Shown piece by piece: positions 1 through 8,656 of a stretch of 64,000 nucleotides of DNA. A program made the position numbers and the translations under genes. Below the pieces are notes generated by a model. It had not been told where the DNA came from. It saw only the letters and a list, made by a program, of their open reading frames with translations, and did no database searches. The first letter of the stretch is position 1; every line of letters starts with the position of its first letter. This DNA comes from Streptantibioticus rubrisoli (lineage in GTDB: Bacteria; Actinomycetota; Actinomycetes; Streptomycetales; Streptomycetaceae), in assembly GCF_024436055.1 (NCBI RefSeq), contig NZ_JANFNH010000015.1:1-64000 (forward strand). The letters are read 5' to 3'.

Positions 1-145
1 CTGCCGCGCTGCGGCTGCGTGGGTGGGGGTTTCCCGCTCGCCCACCCGTTTGCCCTGGGCCTTCGCGGTGCCGTTGCGCTCGGTGGGGGCGGGTTTGGGG
101 TCCCTGCTGCGCTGCGGGTGCGCGGGTGGGGGTTCCCGGCCGCCC
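1..145. repeat. Imperfect direct repeat upstream of enoyl-CoA hydratase gene
   Basis: Two related GC-rich copies (about 1-44 and 104-145) share the pattern ctgcggNtgcgNgggtgggg followed by a run of C. The region before the first gene holds no convincing coding frame; short G-rich intergenic repeats of this style are common in Streptomyces. Function is unknown. Confidence 0.5.
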
Positions 146-229
146 GATTTTGGGGAGTGACCCGGCGGTCGTTCCCTGCGATGATCCTCCCGTTTACGAT
201 CGTTAACACTTGGCCGGGAGGGCGGACGC

Positions 230-1027
230 ATGACGGAGCAGCGGTACGGGGAATGGGTGGCCGTGCGGCCGTACGGAGAGCACGTCGCCGAGCTGGTGCT
301 GGACCGGGTCAAGGCGATGAACGCCATCTCCACCCAGATGGCACGCGGCCTCACCGAGGCCTGCGCGGCGCTCGCCGCAGACCAGGGGGTACGGGCGGTG
401 GTGCTCACCTCCACGCATGAGCGGGCGTTCTGCGTGGGCGCCGACCTGAAGGAGCGCAACTCGCTCACCGACGCCGAACTGGTCCGGCAGCGCCCGGTCA
501 CCAGGGCCGCCTACACCAGCGTCCTTGAGTTGCCGATGCCGACGATCGCCGCGGTGCACGGCTTCGCGCTGGGCGGCGGGTTCGAACTGGCGCTGTCCTG
601 CGATGTGATCGTCGCGGACAGCACGGCGGAAGTCGGGCTTCCGGAGGTCTCGGTCGGCGTCATCCCCGGTGGCGGCGGCACACAGCTCCTGCCGCGCCGG
701 GTCGGTGCCGCCCGCGCCGCCGAGCTGGTCTTCACCGCCCGCCGGGTGGGCGCCAAGGAGGCCGCCGAGCTGGGCCTGGTCGACGTGCTGAGCGAGGAGG
801 GCGGCGACCGCCAGGACGCGCTGGCGCTGGCGGAGCGGATCGCCGCGAACTCCCCGGTGGGCCTGCGCGCGGCCAAGCGCGCGCTGCGGCTGGGGCAGGG
901 GCTGGGGCTGCGTGAGGGGCTTGAGGTGGAGGACGCGGCCTGGCGTTCGGTCGCCTTCTCCGCGGACCGGGCGGAGGGGGTGCGGGCCTTCAACGAGCGG
1001 CGCAAGCCGGTGTGGCCCGCGTCGTAG
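230..1027 (+). CDS. Enoyl-CoA hydratase/isomerase family protein
   Basis: The 265-residue protein has the crotonase fold signatures. The oxyanion-hole segment AFCVGADLKER lies near residue 67, and the second oxyanion region HGFALGGGFELALSCD lies near residue 110. The family hydrates or isomerises 2-enoyl-CoA thioesters in fatty-acid or amino-acid degradation in the cytosol; the exact substrate cannot be read from sequence. Length is normal for a single-domain crotonase. The ATG at 230 is preceded by a ggaggg-like ribosome site. The glutamate in PEVSVGVIPGGGGTQ is consistent with a hydratase-type active site. It stands as a single gene before the GGDEF gene. Substrate assignment is uncertain. 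Confidence 0.9.
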   Translation: MTEQRYGEWVAVRPYGEHVAELVLDRVKAMNAISTQMARGLTEACAALAADQGVRAVVLTSTHERAFCVGADLKERNSLTDAELVRQRPVTRAAYTSVLELPMPTIAAVHGFALGGGFELALSCDVIVADSTAEVGLPEVSVGVIPGGGGTQLLPRRVGAARAAELVFTARRVGAKEAAELGLVDVLSEEGGDRQDALALAERIAANSPVGLRAAKRALRLGQGLGLREGLEVEDAAWRSVAFSADRAEGVRAFNERRKPVWPAS

Positions 1028-1199
1028 CCGCCGGGCGGGTGGGCGAAACCCACCCGCCAGCGCCAGCGGAACCGGAGGACCGGCCCCCCGAACGCCAGCG
1101 CGGGCGCGCTGTAAGTGGGCAGGAGTGCGAGGCTGGGCCCAGCACAGCGCACGGGACGCGAGAAGCCCCCAACGCCAGCGCGAGCGAAGAGGCGGGAGG

Positions 1200-2345
1200 A
1201 TGGGCGCACAGGCCAGTGCCAACCACCGGTTGATGGCCGTAGTCGGGATAGCCCAGGCGGTGGCCACCGCACAGACCCCCCTGGACGTGGCGCGCGCGTC
1301 GATAGGACGCGCCCGCACCGCCCTGGGCGGCTCGTTCGCCGCCGTCTCGGTCTGGGAGCGCGAATCCGGCTGGCTGCGCGTCCTGGTCAACGACGGCGAC
1401 CTCGCCCCCGGCGAGGAACCGCTCCCGCGGCACGAGACCTACCCCGTACGCGACTTCCCCGAAGTCGTCGAGTACCTGCACCGGGAGTGGGCCAGCGGCG
1501 GCGAACCGCACGCCTGGGTGGAGACCGCGGGCCGTCCCGCCCGCACCGGCCCGTACGAGCACCAGCGGATGGCCGACCTACGGCGCAGGGGCCGGGGCTG
1601 CTGCATAGTCGCGCCGATCGTGCTCCACCACCGCGCCTGGGGCGAGCTGTACGTCGCCCGCCGCGCGGGCGACCCCGTGTTCGGCCGCGCCGAAGCCGAC
1701 TTCGCGACCGTGCTCGCGGCGGTGATCGCCGCCGGGGTGGCGCAGACCGAGCGCCTTGAGGAGGTGCGTCGGCTGGCGTTCACCGATCCGCTGACCGGAC
1801 TGGCCAACCGCCGCGCGGTGGACGCCCGGCTGGAGGAGGCGCTGGAACGGCACCGGAGGCTGGGCGCCGTGGTGAGCCTGGTGGTCTGCGACCTCAACGG
1901 ACTGAAGCGGGTGAACGACAGCCTCGGCCACGAGGTCGGCGACCGGCTGCTGGTGGGCTTCGGCTCGGTGCTGTCGATGTGCGGCGAGCGGCTGCCGGGA
2001 AGCCTCGCCGCCCGGCTCGGCGGCGACGAGTTCTGCCTGCTGGCCGAGGGCGCGAGCGCGGCCGACGTGGAGCGGGCCGCGGAGGAGCTGTGCGCCCGGG
2101 CGAGGTGGCTGGGCCTGGGCGACGGGGTGGCCGTCGGCATCGCCTCCACGGACACCGAAGCAGGCCCCGTGCGCACCGCCCGGCGGCTGTTCCGGCTGGC
2201 CGACGCGGCCCAGTACCGGGCCAAGGCGCAGCGGTCCGCCAAGCCCGTGGTGGCCGGACGCGCGGTGGCCGAGCTGGCCGACGCGCCACCCCGTACGCCC
2301 GCGGAGCGGCGCAGTTTCCGCGGCCGTCGGCAAACCGAGTCGTGA
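1200..2345 (+). CDS. GAF-GGDEF domain protein, probable diguanylate cyclase
   Basis: The protein is 381 residues with an N-terminal sensory GAF-like domain (about 10-190) and a C-terminal GGDEF domain (about 200-350). The catalytic signature RLGGDEF is intact, and the FTDPLTGLANRR start motif of the domain is present. GGDEF enzymes condense two GTP into cyclic di-GMP, which in Streptomyces restrains development through BldD. There is no EAL domain and no membrane segment, so a soluble sensor is likely. The start was placed at the ATG at 1200 because gggagga lies directly before it and the upstream in-frame stretch looks non-coding. The ligand of the GAF domain is unknown. Confidence 0.85.
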   Translation: MGAQASANHRLMAVVGIAQAVATAQTPLDVARASIGRARTALGGSFAAVSVWERESGWLRVLVNDGDLAPGEEPLPRHETYPVRDFPEVVEYLHREWASGGEPHAWVETAGRPARTGPYEHQRMADLRRRGRGCCIVAPIVLHHRAWGELYVARRAGDPVFGRAEADFATVLAAVIAAGVAQTERLEEVRRLAFTDPLTGLANRRAVDARLEEALERHRRLGAVVSLVVCDLNGLKRVNDSLGHEVGDRLLVGFGSVLSMCGERLPGSLAARLGGDEFCLLAEGASAADVERAAEELCARARWLGLGDGVAVGIASTDTEAGPVRTARRLFRLADAAQYRAKAQRSAKPVVAGRAVAELADAPPRTPAERRSFRGRRQTES

Positions 2346-2372
2346 CAGCTGGCGATTCACTCTTTAGGGTGC

Positions 2373-3953
2373 GTGAATATGAATATGCACAACGTGGTCT
2401 TGGGGCCGTCCGGAACAACCGCTGACGACGTGCTGGCCGTGGCCCGTGGCACGGCCAGGGTCGAGCTGTCGCAGCAGGCGCTGGCCGCAATCGCCGCCTC
2501 GCGCGCGGTGGTTGACGCACTGGCCGCCAAGCCGGATCCGGTCTACGGGGTCTCCACCGGCTTCGGCGCGCTCGCCGTCATGCACATCGGCCCCGATCTG
2601 CGGGCCCAGCTCCAGCGCTCCATCGTGCGCTCGCACGCCGCGGGGATGGGCCCGCGGGTGGAGCGCGAGGTGGTACGGGCGCTGATGTTCCTGCGGCTGA
2701 AGACGCTGGCGTCCGGGCACACCGGGGTGCGGCCGGTGGTCGCCGAGACGCTGGCGGCGCTGCTGAACGCGGGGATCACGCCCGTTGTCCACGAGTACGG
2801 CTCGCTGGGCTGCTCCGGCGACCTGGCGCCGCTGTCGCACTGCGCGCTCACCCTGATGGGCGAGGGCAGCGCCGAGGGGCCCGACGGTGTGGTCCGGCCG
2901 TCCGCCGAACTGCTCGCGGAGCACGGCATCGAGCCGGTGGAGCTGCGCGAGAAGGAGGGCCTGGCGCTGCTCAACGGCACCGACGGCATGCTCGGCATGC
3001 TGCTGATGGCCTGTGCCGACCTGGCCCGGCTGTTCACCTCCGCCGACATCACCGCCGCCCTGACTCTTGAGGCACTGCTCGGCACCGACAAGGTGCTGGC
3101 GCCCGAACTGCACGCCATCCGCCCGCACCCCGGGCAGGCGGCCAGCGCCGAGAACATGCGCCGGGTGCTGGCCGGGTCCGGGTTGACCGGACACCACCAG
3201 AGCGGCTTCGCCGGGGAGTCGGCGGCCCCGCGGGTGCAGGACGCGTACTCGGTGCGGTGCGCGCCGCAGGTCGCCGGTGCCGGACGGGACACCCTCGCGC
3301 ACGCCCGGCTGGTGGCGGAACGGGAGTTGGCGGCCGCGGTCGACAACCCCGTTGTGCTGCCGGACGGACGGGTGGAGTCCAACGGCAACTTCCATGGCGC
3401 GCCGGTGGGTTACGTCCTCGACTTCCTCGCGATCGCCACGGCCGACCTGGGCTCGATAGCCGAACGGCGCACCGACCGGCTGCTGGACAAGAACCGTTCG
3501 CACGGCCTGCCGCCGTTCCTCGCCGACGACCCGGGCGTCGACTCCGGACTGATGATCGCCCAGTACACGCAGGCCGCGCTGGTCAGCGAGAACAAGCGGC
3601 TGGCGACGCCCGCGTCCGCCGACTCCATCCCCTCGTCGGCGATGCAGGAGGACCACGTCTCGATGGGCTGGTCCGCGGCGCGCAAGCTGCGGCACTCGGT
3701 GGACAACCTGGCCCGCATCCTGGCGGTGGAGCTGGTCGCGGCCACCCGCGCGATCGAACTGCGCGAGCACGCCGGTACCGGGCTGACCGCCGCGCCCGCC
3801 TCTCGTGCGGTGCTGGCCGCCGCCCGCGAGGCAGGCGTCCAGGGACCGGGCGAGGACCGCTTCCTTGCCCCCGACCTGGCCGCCGCCGAGGCCTTCGTAC
3901 GCTCCGGCGCACTCGTCCGCGCCGCGGAGTCCGTCACGGGACCGCTGGCGTAG
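2373..3953 (+). CDS. hutH: Histidine ammonia-lyase
   Basis: The 526-residue protein removes ammonia from L-histidine to give urocanate, the first step of histidine utilisation. The MIO prosthetic group forms from an Xaa-Ser-Gly triplet; here it is Cys147-Ser148-Gly149 in GSLGCSGDLAPLSH, a Cys-for-Ala variant of the usual ASG. Other lyase signatures include VYGVSTGFGAL near residue 55, LLNGTDGM near 203 and the QEDHVSMG segment near 425. Length matches the family (500-530). The GTG at 2373 gives MNMNMHN; an in-frame ATG six bases on is an alternative. In Streptomyces hutH is usually a lone gene rather than part of a hut operon, as here. Confidence 0.95.
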   Translation: MNMNMHNVVLGPSGTTADDVLAVARGTARVELSQQALAAIAASRAVVDALAAKPDPVYGVSTGFGALAVMHIGPDLRAQLQRSIVRSHAAGMGPRVEREVVRALMFLRLKTLASGHTGVRPVVAETLAALLNAGITPVVHEYGSLGCSGDLAPLSHCALTLMGEGSAEGPDGVVRPSAELLAEHGIEPVELREKEGLALLNGTDGMLGMLLMACADLARLFTSADITAALTLEALLGTDKVLAPELHAIRPHPGQAASAENMRRVLAGSGLTGHHQSGFAGESAAPRVQDAYSVRCAPQVAGAGRDTLAHARLVAERELAAAVDNPVVLPDGRVESNGNFHGAPVGYVLDFLAIATADLGSIAERRTDRLLDKNRSHGLPPFLADDPGVDSGLMIAQYTQAALVSENKRLATPASADSIPSSAMQEDHVSMGWSAARKLRHSVDNLARILAVELVAATRAIELREHAGTGLTAAPASRAVLAAAREAGVQGPGEDRFLAPDLAAAEAFVRSGALVRAAESVTGPLA

Positions 3954-4086
3954 CGCCCTTCCGGCGGATCAACCGGCGGTCGCGGTCAGTTCGGCACCGC
4001 CGGTCCTCGCCGTCTCTCGTTGTTCGTCGTCGCGGCGCAGACACCTCCCGCCGGGACGGCGAGCGCTTCACGGCGCGCGACAGCGG

Positions 4087-4120
4087 CCCTCAAAGGAGCG
4101 AGACCCTCAAAGGAGCGAGA
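4087..4120. repeat. Exact 17-bp tandem duplication at the 3' end of the LAXTG gene
   Basis: The unit ccctcaaaggagcgaga occurs twice in direct succession (4087-4103 and 4104-4120). The duplication covers the stop codon of the minus-strand surface-protein gene, so one copy lies outside the coding frame. It looks like a recent slippage duplication. Confidence 0.8.
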
Positions 4121-4403
4121 CCCCGCGCCGCCGCGAGGCCACCAGCAGCGCCGCACCGGCGGCGAGGAAGGTCGAACCGCCCACCAGGTAGGGCGTCGTG
4201 TTGATGCTCCCGGTGTCCGCCAGGTTCATGGCGCCCGCTGACCTGCGCTCACCCACAGCGGCCGTGCGCGCCGTGGCCGTGTGGTGATGCGTGACCGCGT
4301 GCCCGACCGGCCCCGTGGCCGACGCCGACGGGACGAAACAGAGGGCCGCGAGCAACCCGCCCGCGACGGCCGTGGTGGTGGTGAGCGATCGGCGCGAGGC
4401 CAT
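4107..4403 (-). CDS. Short sortase-anchored (LAXTG) cell-wall protein
   Basis: The 98-residue protein has an N-terminal signal peptide (MASRRSL..., hydrophobic core 12-25, likely cleavage after PSASA near residue 29). A short histidine/threonine-rich middle follows, then a C-terminal sorting signal: LADTG, a hydrophobic helix (YLVGGSTFLAAGAALLVA) and the basic tail SRRRG. LAXTG is the motif of class E sortases in Streptomyces, so the mature ~40-residue peptide is probably linked to peptidoglycan. The ATG at 4403 has aaggggg just upstream and excludes an implausible N-terminal extension. No partner domain is recognised, so its role at the surface is unknown. Confidence 0.8.
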   Translation of the reverse strand: MASRRSLTTTTAVAGGLLAALCFVPSASATGPVGHAVTHHHTATARTAAVGERRSAGAMNLADTGSINTTPYLVGGSTFLAAGAALLVASRRRGVSLL

Positions 4404-4549
4404 GGAACCCCCTTGCGAATACGGTGACTTCACCGTGGGCACCGATGGTAGTGAGATTTCCCGACCGCAGAAAAGTGCCGTGGTGATACCTGGCCGCCCC
4501 TCGCCGTGTCCGACCACGCTCCGCTGCCGGGCCGCCTACTCTCCGTCGC

Positions 4550-4897
4550 ATGACTACGGAGTACGACAGCAGCGGCAACGGCGAGGCCCCGGCCCGGTAC
4601 ATCCGCCTCCAGGTGGACCTCGTCATGGAGATCACCGACACCGACGAGCTGACCCGGGCAGCCGTTGAGCAGATCGACGGCGACGAGTTCATGCCGGACG
4701 ACGAGCGCGCCCACGCCAGGGACGCCGTGCAACGCGACGAGGCCGAGGCGCTGGCCTATCTCATCGACCCGTTCGGCCTGGTCAACGGCGTCTCCGGGGT
4801 CGAACTCGTCCAGGCGTCATGGAGCAGCGCGCATGCCGAGTACGACCCGGAGTCCGACGAGTGGGACCTGTACGAGGAGGAGATGGGCGAGGAGTAG
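4550..4897 (+). CDS. Conserved small acidic hypothetical protein
   Basis: The 115-residue protein is strongly acidic, with clusters such as DEFMPDDERAHARDA and a C-terminal DEWDLYEEEMGEE. No domain, membrane segment or signal peptide is visible. Codon use is typical of the chromosome, with high third-position GC, and the reading frame is open between two well-supported genes. It is divergent from the LAXTG gene, with 146 bp between starts. Similar acidic orphan proteins are widespread in Streptomyces; I cannot assign a function. Confidence 0.75.
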   Translation: MTTEYDSSGNGEAPARYIRLQVDLVMEITDTDELTRAAVEQIDGDEFMPDDERAHARDAVQRDEAEALAYLIDPFGLVNGVSGVELVQASWSSAHAEYDPESDEWDLYEEEMGEE

Positions 4898-5016
4898 CGA
4901 CCCGTTCCGGGACGACCGGCGGTTGCCCCGGAACGTGTCATTCCTCACAGTGCCTTGTGGGGCGGAACGGACTTAACGGGGGTAGGTGTCCCCATCCGTA
5001 CGAGAGGTATGAACGG

Positions 5017-6288
5017 ATGGAGATACGTGTGAAGTCGCCGCAGAGCGGTACCGATGCCACCCTTGAGCAGCACCGCGGGTGCGGTGCGCGCCGTCGGCTG
5101 GCCGCGGTGTCCGTGATGGTCGGCGGTGCGCTGCTGCTCACCGCGTGCGGGGGGCCCGGCTCCGCGGAGTCCAAGACGGCCGCGGCGGACGCGGCCGCCG
5201 CCAAGGACGCCTCGACCGCCAGGATCGCCATCTCGCCCAAGGACAACGCGACCAACGTCGGCATCAACAACGACGCCAAGGTCGCGGTGAGCGACGGCAC
5301 CCTGACCAAGGTGTCGATGACCGAGGTCGACAGCGGCAAGACGGTGCCGGGCAAGATAGCCGCCGACGGCAGGAGCTGGAAGCCGGACGGCCAGTTGGCC
5401 CGGGCCACCGCGTACCGGATATCCGCCGCCGCCAAGGACGCCAACAACCGTCCGGCGACCGCCAATTCGACGTTCACCACGGTCTCGCAGGCCAACAGCT
5501 TCATCGCGTACTACACGCCGGACGGTGGCTCCACCGTCGGTGTGGGCATGCCGGTCTCGATCAACTTCGACAAGGCGATCAGCAACAAGAAGGACGTCCA
5601 GTCCCACATCAAGGTCAGTTCGAGCAGCGGCCAGCAGGTGGTCGGCCACTGGTTCGGTGACCAGCGGCTGGACTTCCGCCCGCAGGACTACTGGAAGGCC
5701 GGTTCCACCGTCACCCTGAAGCTGAACCTGGACAACGTGCCGGGCGCCAAGGGGATCAGCGGCGTGCAGAACAAGACCGTCACGTTCAGGATCGGTCACT
5801 CCCAGGTCTCCACGGTCGATGTGAACACCCAGACCATGACGGTGGTCCGGGACGGCAAGACCATCAAGACCATTCCGGTGTCCACCGGCAGCCCCGAACA
5901 CCCCACGTACAACGGGCAGATGGTGATCTCGGAGAAGTTCGAAACGACCCGGATGGACGGCAAGACGGTCGGCTTCGGCGGTGAGTACGACATCCCCGAC
6001 GTGCCGCACGCGATGCGGCTGAGCACCTCGGGCACGTTCATCCACGGCAACTACTGGTCCGACAAGTCCGTCTTCGGCTCCACGGCCACCAGCCACGGCT
6101 GCATCGGCCTTGGTGATGTGCGCGGTGGCGGCGACCCGGGCACGGACGCGTCGTGGTTCTACAACAACTCCCAGGTCGGCGACCTGGTCGTGGTGAAGAA
6201 CTCGCACGACAGCACCGTCGCCCCCGACAACGGCCTCAACGGCTGGAACATGTCCTGGGCGAACTGGAAGGCCGGAAGCGCGCTGTAG
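5017..6288 (+). CDS. L,D-transpeptidase lipoprotein (YkuD family)
   Basis: The 423-residue protein is an exported peptidoglycan cross-linking enzyme making 3-3 bridges. A signal sequence (about 24-43) ends in the lipobox LLTAC, lipidated at Cys44, so it should be anchored to the outer face of the membrane. Bacterial Ig-like domains follow (about 70-270), and the YkuD catalytic domain covers about 280-400. The active-site signature is TSHGCIGL with catalytic Cys362, preceded by the conserved FIHGNYW histidine. This domain order matches mycobacterial LdtMt2-type enzymes. The ATG at 5017 was chosen because cgagaggt lies 8 bases upstream and the resulting N-terminus is a proper lipoprotein signal. 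Confidence 0.93.
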   Translation: MEIRVKSPQSGTDATLEQHRGCGARRRLAAVSVMVGGALLLTACGGPGSAESKTAAADAAAAKDASTARIAISPKDNATNVGINNDAKVAVSDGTLTKVSMTEVDSGKTVPGKIAADGRSWKPDGQLARATAYRISAAAKDANNRPATANSTFTTVSQANSFIAYYTPDGGSTVGVGMPVSINFDKAISNKKDVQSHIKVSSSSGQQVVGHWFGDQRLDFRPQDYWKAGSTVTLKLNLDNVPGAKGISGVQNKTVTFRIGHSQVSTVDVNTQTMTVVRDGKTIKTIPVSTGSPEHPTYNGQMVISEKFETTRMDGKTVGFGGEYDIPDVPHAMRLSTSGTFIHGNYWSDKSVFGSTATSHGCIGLGDVRGGGDPGTDASWFYNNSQVGDLVVVKNSHDSTVAPDNGLNGWNMSWANWKAGSAL

Positions 6289-6380
6289 CCCTCCCGGCGG
6301 GCCGTCGAGAACGAGGGACGCTCCTGCTCGCTACGGCGAGCAACCTCCACGTTGCGGTCCGGCGGTCGGGCGAGGGCCGG

Positions 6381-6556
6381 ATGTTCTTCACCTACCTACG
6401 GCGTGAGTCGCGATCGCGCTGGGGCTCGCCCTCGGCATCGGCCCGCTGGTCACCGTCTCCTGCCTCGCCACCGGCACCAGGCAGGCGAAGGGCCGGGTCG
6501 TCCAGTCCCTCTACGGCCGCGGCACCGACCGACCGCGACGTTCGGTCAGTCGGTGA
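6381..6556 (+). pseudogene. Truncated, frameshifted remnant of an FtsX-like ABC permease
   Basis: An ATG at 6381 begins MFFTYLRRE, then the match continues one frame over as AIALGLALGIGPLVTVS and later GRVVQSLYGRGTD, ending at a TGA at 6554-6556. This is the recognisable N-terminus of Streptomyces MacB/FtsX-type permeases (short cytosolic start, first membrane helix, then the QSLYGVGTD region). Only ~55 residues of an expected ~400-800 survive, with a frameshift near 6405. It abuts the convergent pobA gene, so the rest was probably lost by deletion. Confidence 0.65.
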
Positions 6557-7739
6557 GCTTGCCGATGTAGAGCTCGCAGAACGCCGTCGCGGCGCTGGGC
6601 GAGTCCAGCAGCCGCCGCAGTCGGGCCTCGGCGGTTCGGGCCTGGAACGGATCGGGGTGCGTCGCCCCGTGCAGCACGTCGGCGAACCACTGGGAGAACT
6701 CCTGGTACTGCCACACCCGGCGAAGGCACCGCGCCGAGTACTCGGCGAGCCCGCGCTCGTCACCGTCCCGCAGCCGCGCGGTGAGCGCCTCGCTGAGCGC
6801 GAACGCGTCGTTGAGCGCGAGGTTCATGCCCTTGGCGCCGATCGGCGCCACCAGGTGGGCGCTGTCCCCGGCGAGGTGCAGCCTGCCGTGGGACATGGGC
6901 TCCACGACGTAGTTGTGCATGCCGAGCACCTGCCGCTCGATGATCCGGCCCTCGCTGATCGGCGCGCCCGGCACCGCCAGCCGCGCGTGCAGCTCGCGCC
7001 AGACGCGTTCGTGGCTCCAGTTCGCCGTGTCGTCGCCGGGCGGGCACTGCAGGTAGAAGCGGGTGACCTGCGGGGTACGGGCCATATGGGCGGCGAAACC
7101 GCGCGGATGCAGGCCGAAGACGACCCCGTCGGCGGACGGCGGCGCCTCAACGAGCAGCGCCAGCCAACCGATTCCGTACTCACGGCTGGCGACCACATGC
7201 TCCCCGGCCGGTAGGTGGCGGCGGCTCACTCCGCGTGCGCCGTCGCAACCGGCGAGGTACGCGCACTCGACACGGTGCCGCTGCCCGGTGTTCGCGTCGG
7301 TGTACGTGACGGAGGGGCGGTCGGTGGTCAGGTCGTGCAGTCGCACGTCGTCGACCTCGAACCGGATGTCGCCGCCGAGCGCGTCGGCGTACTGGGCCAC
7401 CAGGTCGGTGACCAACTCCTGCTGCGGGTAGACGAAATGGTGCTGCCCGGTCAGCTCGGCGTAGCGGACCTGGTGTCGGCGCGCGTCGAAGCGGAACTCG
7501 AACGAGCCGTGCCGACCGGCCAGTTGGAGCAGCCGTTCGGCGAGCCCGTACCGCTCCAGTTCGCGTACCGCCCACTCCTCCAGGAACCCGGCGCGCGGAT
7601 GCCGTTCGATGAACTCCCGGCTGCGCGCCTCCAGTACGACGCAGTCGACGCCCCGCTGGCGCAGCAGGTTCGCCGTGCACAGCCCGGCGGGACCGGCACC
7701 GATGACCGCGACCTGAGTGCGGGTGGTTACCGTGGTCAT
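6546..7739 (-). CDS. pobA: 4-Hydroxybenzoate 3-monooxygenase
   Basis: The ~397-residue flavoprotein hydroxylates 4-hydroxybenzoate to protocatechuate using NADPH, FAD and O2, feeding the beta-ketoadipate pathway. An N-terminal Rossmann motif AVIGAGPAGL binds ADP of FAD. The DG motif CDGARGVSRRHLP lies near residue 160, and the GD motif LAGDSAHLVAPIGAKGMNLA lies near 285. Length matches the ~394-residue Pseudomonas enzyme. The ATG at 7739 was preferred to a GTG 18 bases upstream because a gaagg site precedes it and the start lies just before the FAD fold. It is convergent with the permease stub and divergent from the DUF2165 gene. No pca genes or PobR are next to it. Confidence 0.9.
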   Translation of the reverse strand: MTTVTTRTQVAVIGAGPAGLCTANLLRQRGVDCVVLEARSREFIERHPRAGFLEEWAVRELERYGLAERLLQLAGRHGSFEFRFDARRHQVRYAELTGQHHFVYPQQELVTDLVAQYADALGGDIRFEVDDVRLHDLTTDRPSVTYTDANTGQRHRVECAYLAGCDGARGVSRRHLPAGEHVVASREYGIGWLALLVEAPPSADGVVFGLHPRGFAAHMARTPQVTRFYLQCPPGDDTANWSHERVWRELHARLAVPGAPISEGRIIERQVLGMHNYVVEPMSHGRLHLAGDSAHLVAPIGAKGMNLALNDAFALSEALTARLRDGDERGLAEYSARCLRRVWQYQEFSQWFADVLHGATHPDPFQARTAEARLRRLLDSPSAATAFCELYIGKLTD

Positions 7740-7807
7740 CCGTATGCCAGCCTTCACTTTGGTCGGGGCATGTCAGCGGGGAAGTATGCCGTAGAAGGGG
7801 AGACACG

Positions 7808-8338
7808 GTGGCGGGGAGTAGTGGGCGGGGCGTGCTGCGGACGTTGGGCGGGTTGCCCGCCGCGGCGACGGCGGTGACCGGGACGGTCGGGCTCTACATG
7901 GCGCTGGTGGCGTTCGGGAACATCACCGACTTCGGCACCAACCAGCAGTTCGTACGGCATGTCCTCGCGATGGACACCACGTTCCACGACAAGGCGCTGA
8001 TGTGGCGGGCGATCACCTCGCACGCCGTCGCGGACACCGCGTATGTGGCCATCATCGCCTGGGAGACGCTCAGCGCGCTCGTGCTGATCGCGGCCACGGT
8101 GCTGTGGGCCCGCGCGGTGCTGCGCGACGGCGACCCCTCCCGTGCCCGGGGCGCGAGCACGCTGGGCCTGGTGATGGTGCTGCTGCTGTTCGGCGCGGGC
8201 TTCGTCGCGATCGGCGGCGAGTGGTTCTCCATGTGGCAGTCGAAGGCCTGGAACGGCCTGGACGCCGCCTCCCGCGACATCCTGCTGGCAGGCGTCTCCC
8301 TGATCGTGGTCCGGCTGCCGCACCGCGACGGCGACTGA
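7808..8338 (+). CDS. DUF2165-family small integral membrane protein
   Basis: The 176-residue protein has four predicted membrane helices (about 12-34, 68-92, 118-140, 155-172). It carries the DUF2165 signatures FGNITDFGTNQQFVRHV and GEWFSMWQSKAWNG. The family is of unknown function; members are predicted small integral membrane proteins. The start is a GTG at 7808 following gggagacacg. It is transcribed away from pobA with 68 bp between the two starts, so a shared promoter region is possible, but no functional link is evident. Confidence 0.85.
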   Translation: MAGSSGRGVLRTLGGLPAAATAVTGTVGLYMALVAFGNITDFGTNQQFVRHVLAMDTTFHDKALMWRAITSHAVADTAYVAIIAWETLSALVLIAATVLWARAVLRDGDPSRARGASTLGLVMVLLLFGAGFVAIGGEWFSMWQSKAWNGLDAASRDILLAGVSLIVVRLPHRDGD

Positions 8339-8347
8339 GCCGCCCGC

Positions 8348-8533
8348 TCAGCCGCGCACTTGCCACCAACGCCAGCACCGGGCGGCCGCGTGGACGATCC
8401 CACCGATCGCCGCCGAGGCCGCCAGCCGCTGCCAGTCACCCATGTCGTCCGGCAGCGCCACCGAGCCGCCGACCCCGACCGCAAGTGCCGCCGTGGGAAC
8501 GGAGTATGACGGGGCGTGGAGCTTCGCGTTCAT
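8348..8533 (-). CDS. Small hypothetical protein
   Basis: A 61-residue frame begins at an ATG at 8533. It has a moderately hydrophobic N-terminal half (TAALAVGVGGSVAL), a second hydrophobic patch (LAASAAIGGIVHAAA) and a tryptophan-rich C-terminus (RCWRWWQVRG). It is convergent with the DUF2165 gene, whose stop is 10 bases away. Codon bias is consistent with coding, but length and composition make it hard to separate from chance. A small membrane peptide is possible. Confidence 0.4.
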   Translation of the reverse strand: MNAKLHAPSYSVPTAALAVGVGGSVALPDDMGDWQRLAASAAIGGIVHAAARCWRWWQVRG

Positions 8534-8656
8534 GCGGACCACCATAGGACGAGCGCGGACCTCGGGATCCGGCCCCCTCCCGGTGAGCGGCCCGGCGCGG
8601 TTTCGACCTATCCTTGAAGGTGTACGGAGCCAGAGGGCCAGAGGAAGCGAAGCCCC

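Noticed and set aside
912-1199. N-terminal extension of the GGDEF protein
   Set aside because: It overlaps the enoyl-CoA hydratase gene in another frame and is Arg/Ser/Gly-rich; gggagga directly precedes ATG 1200.
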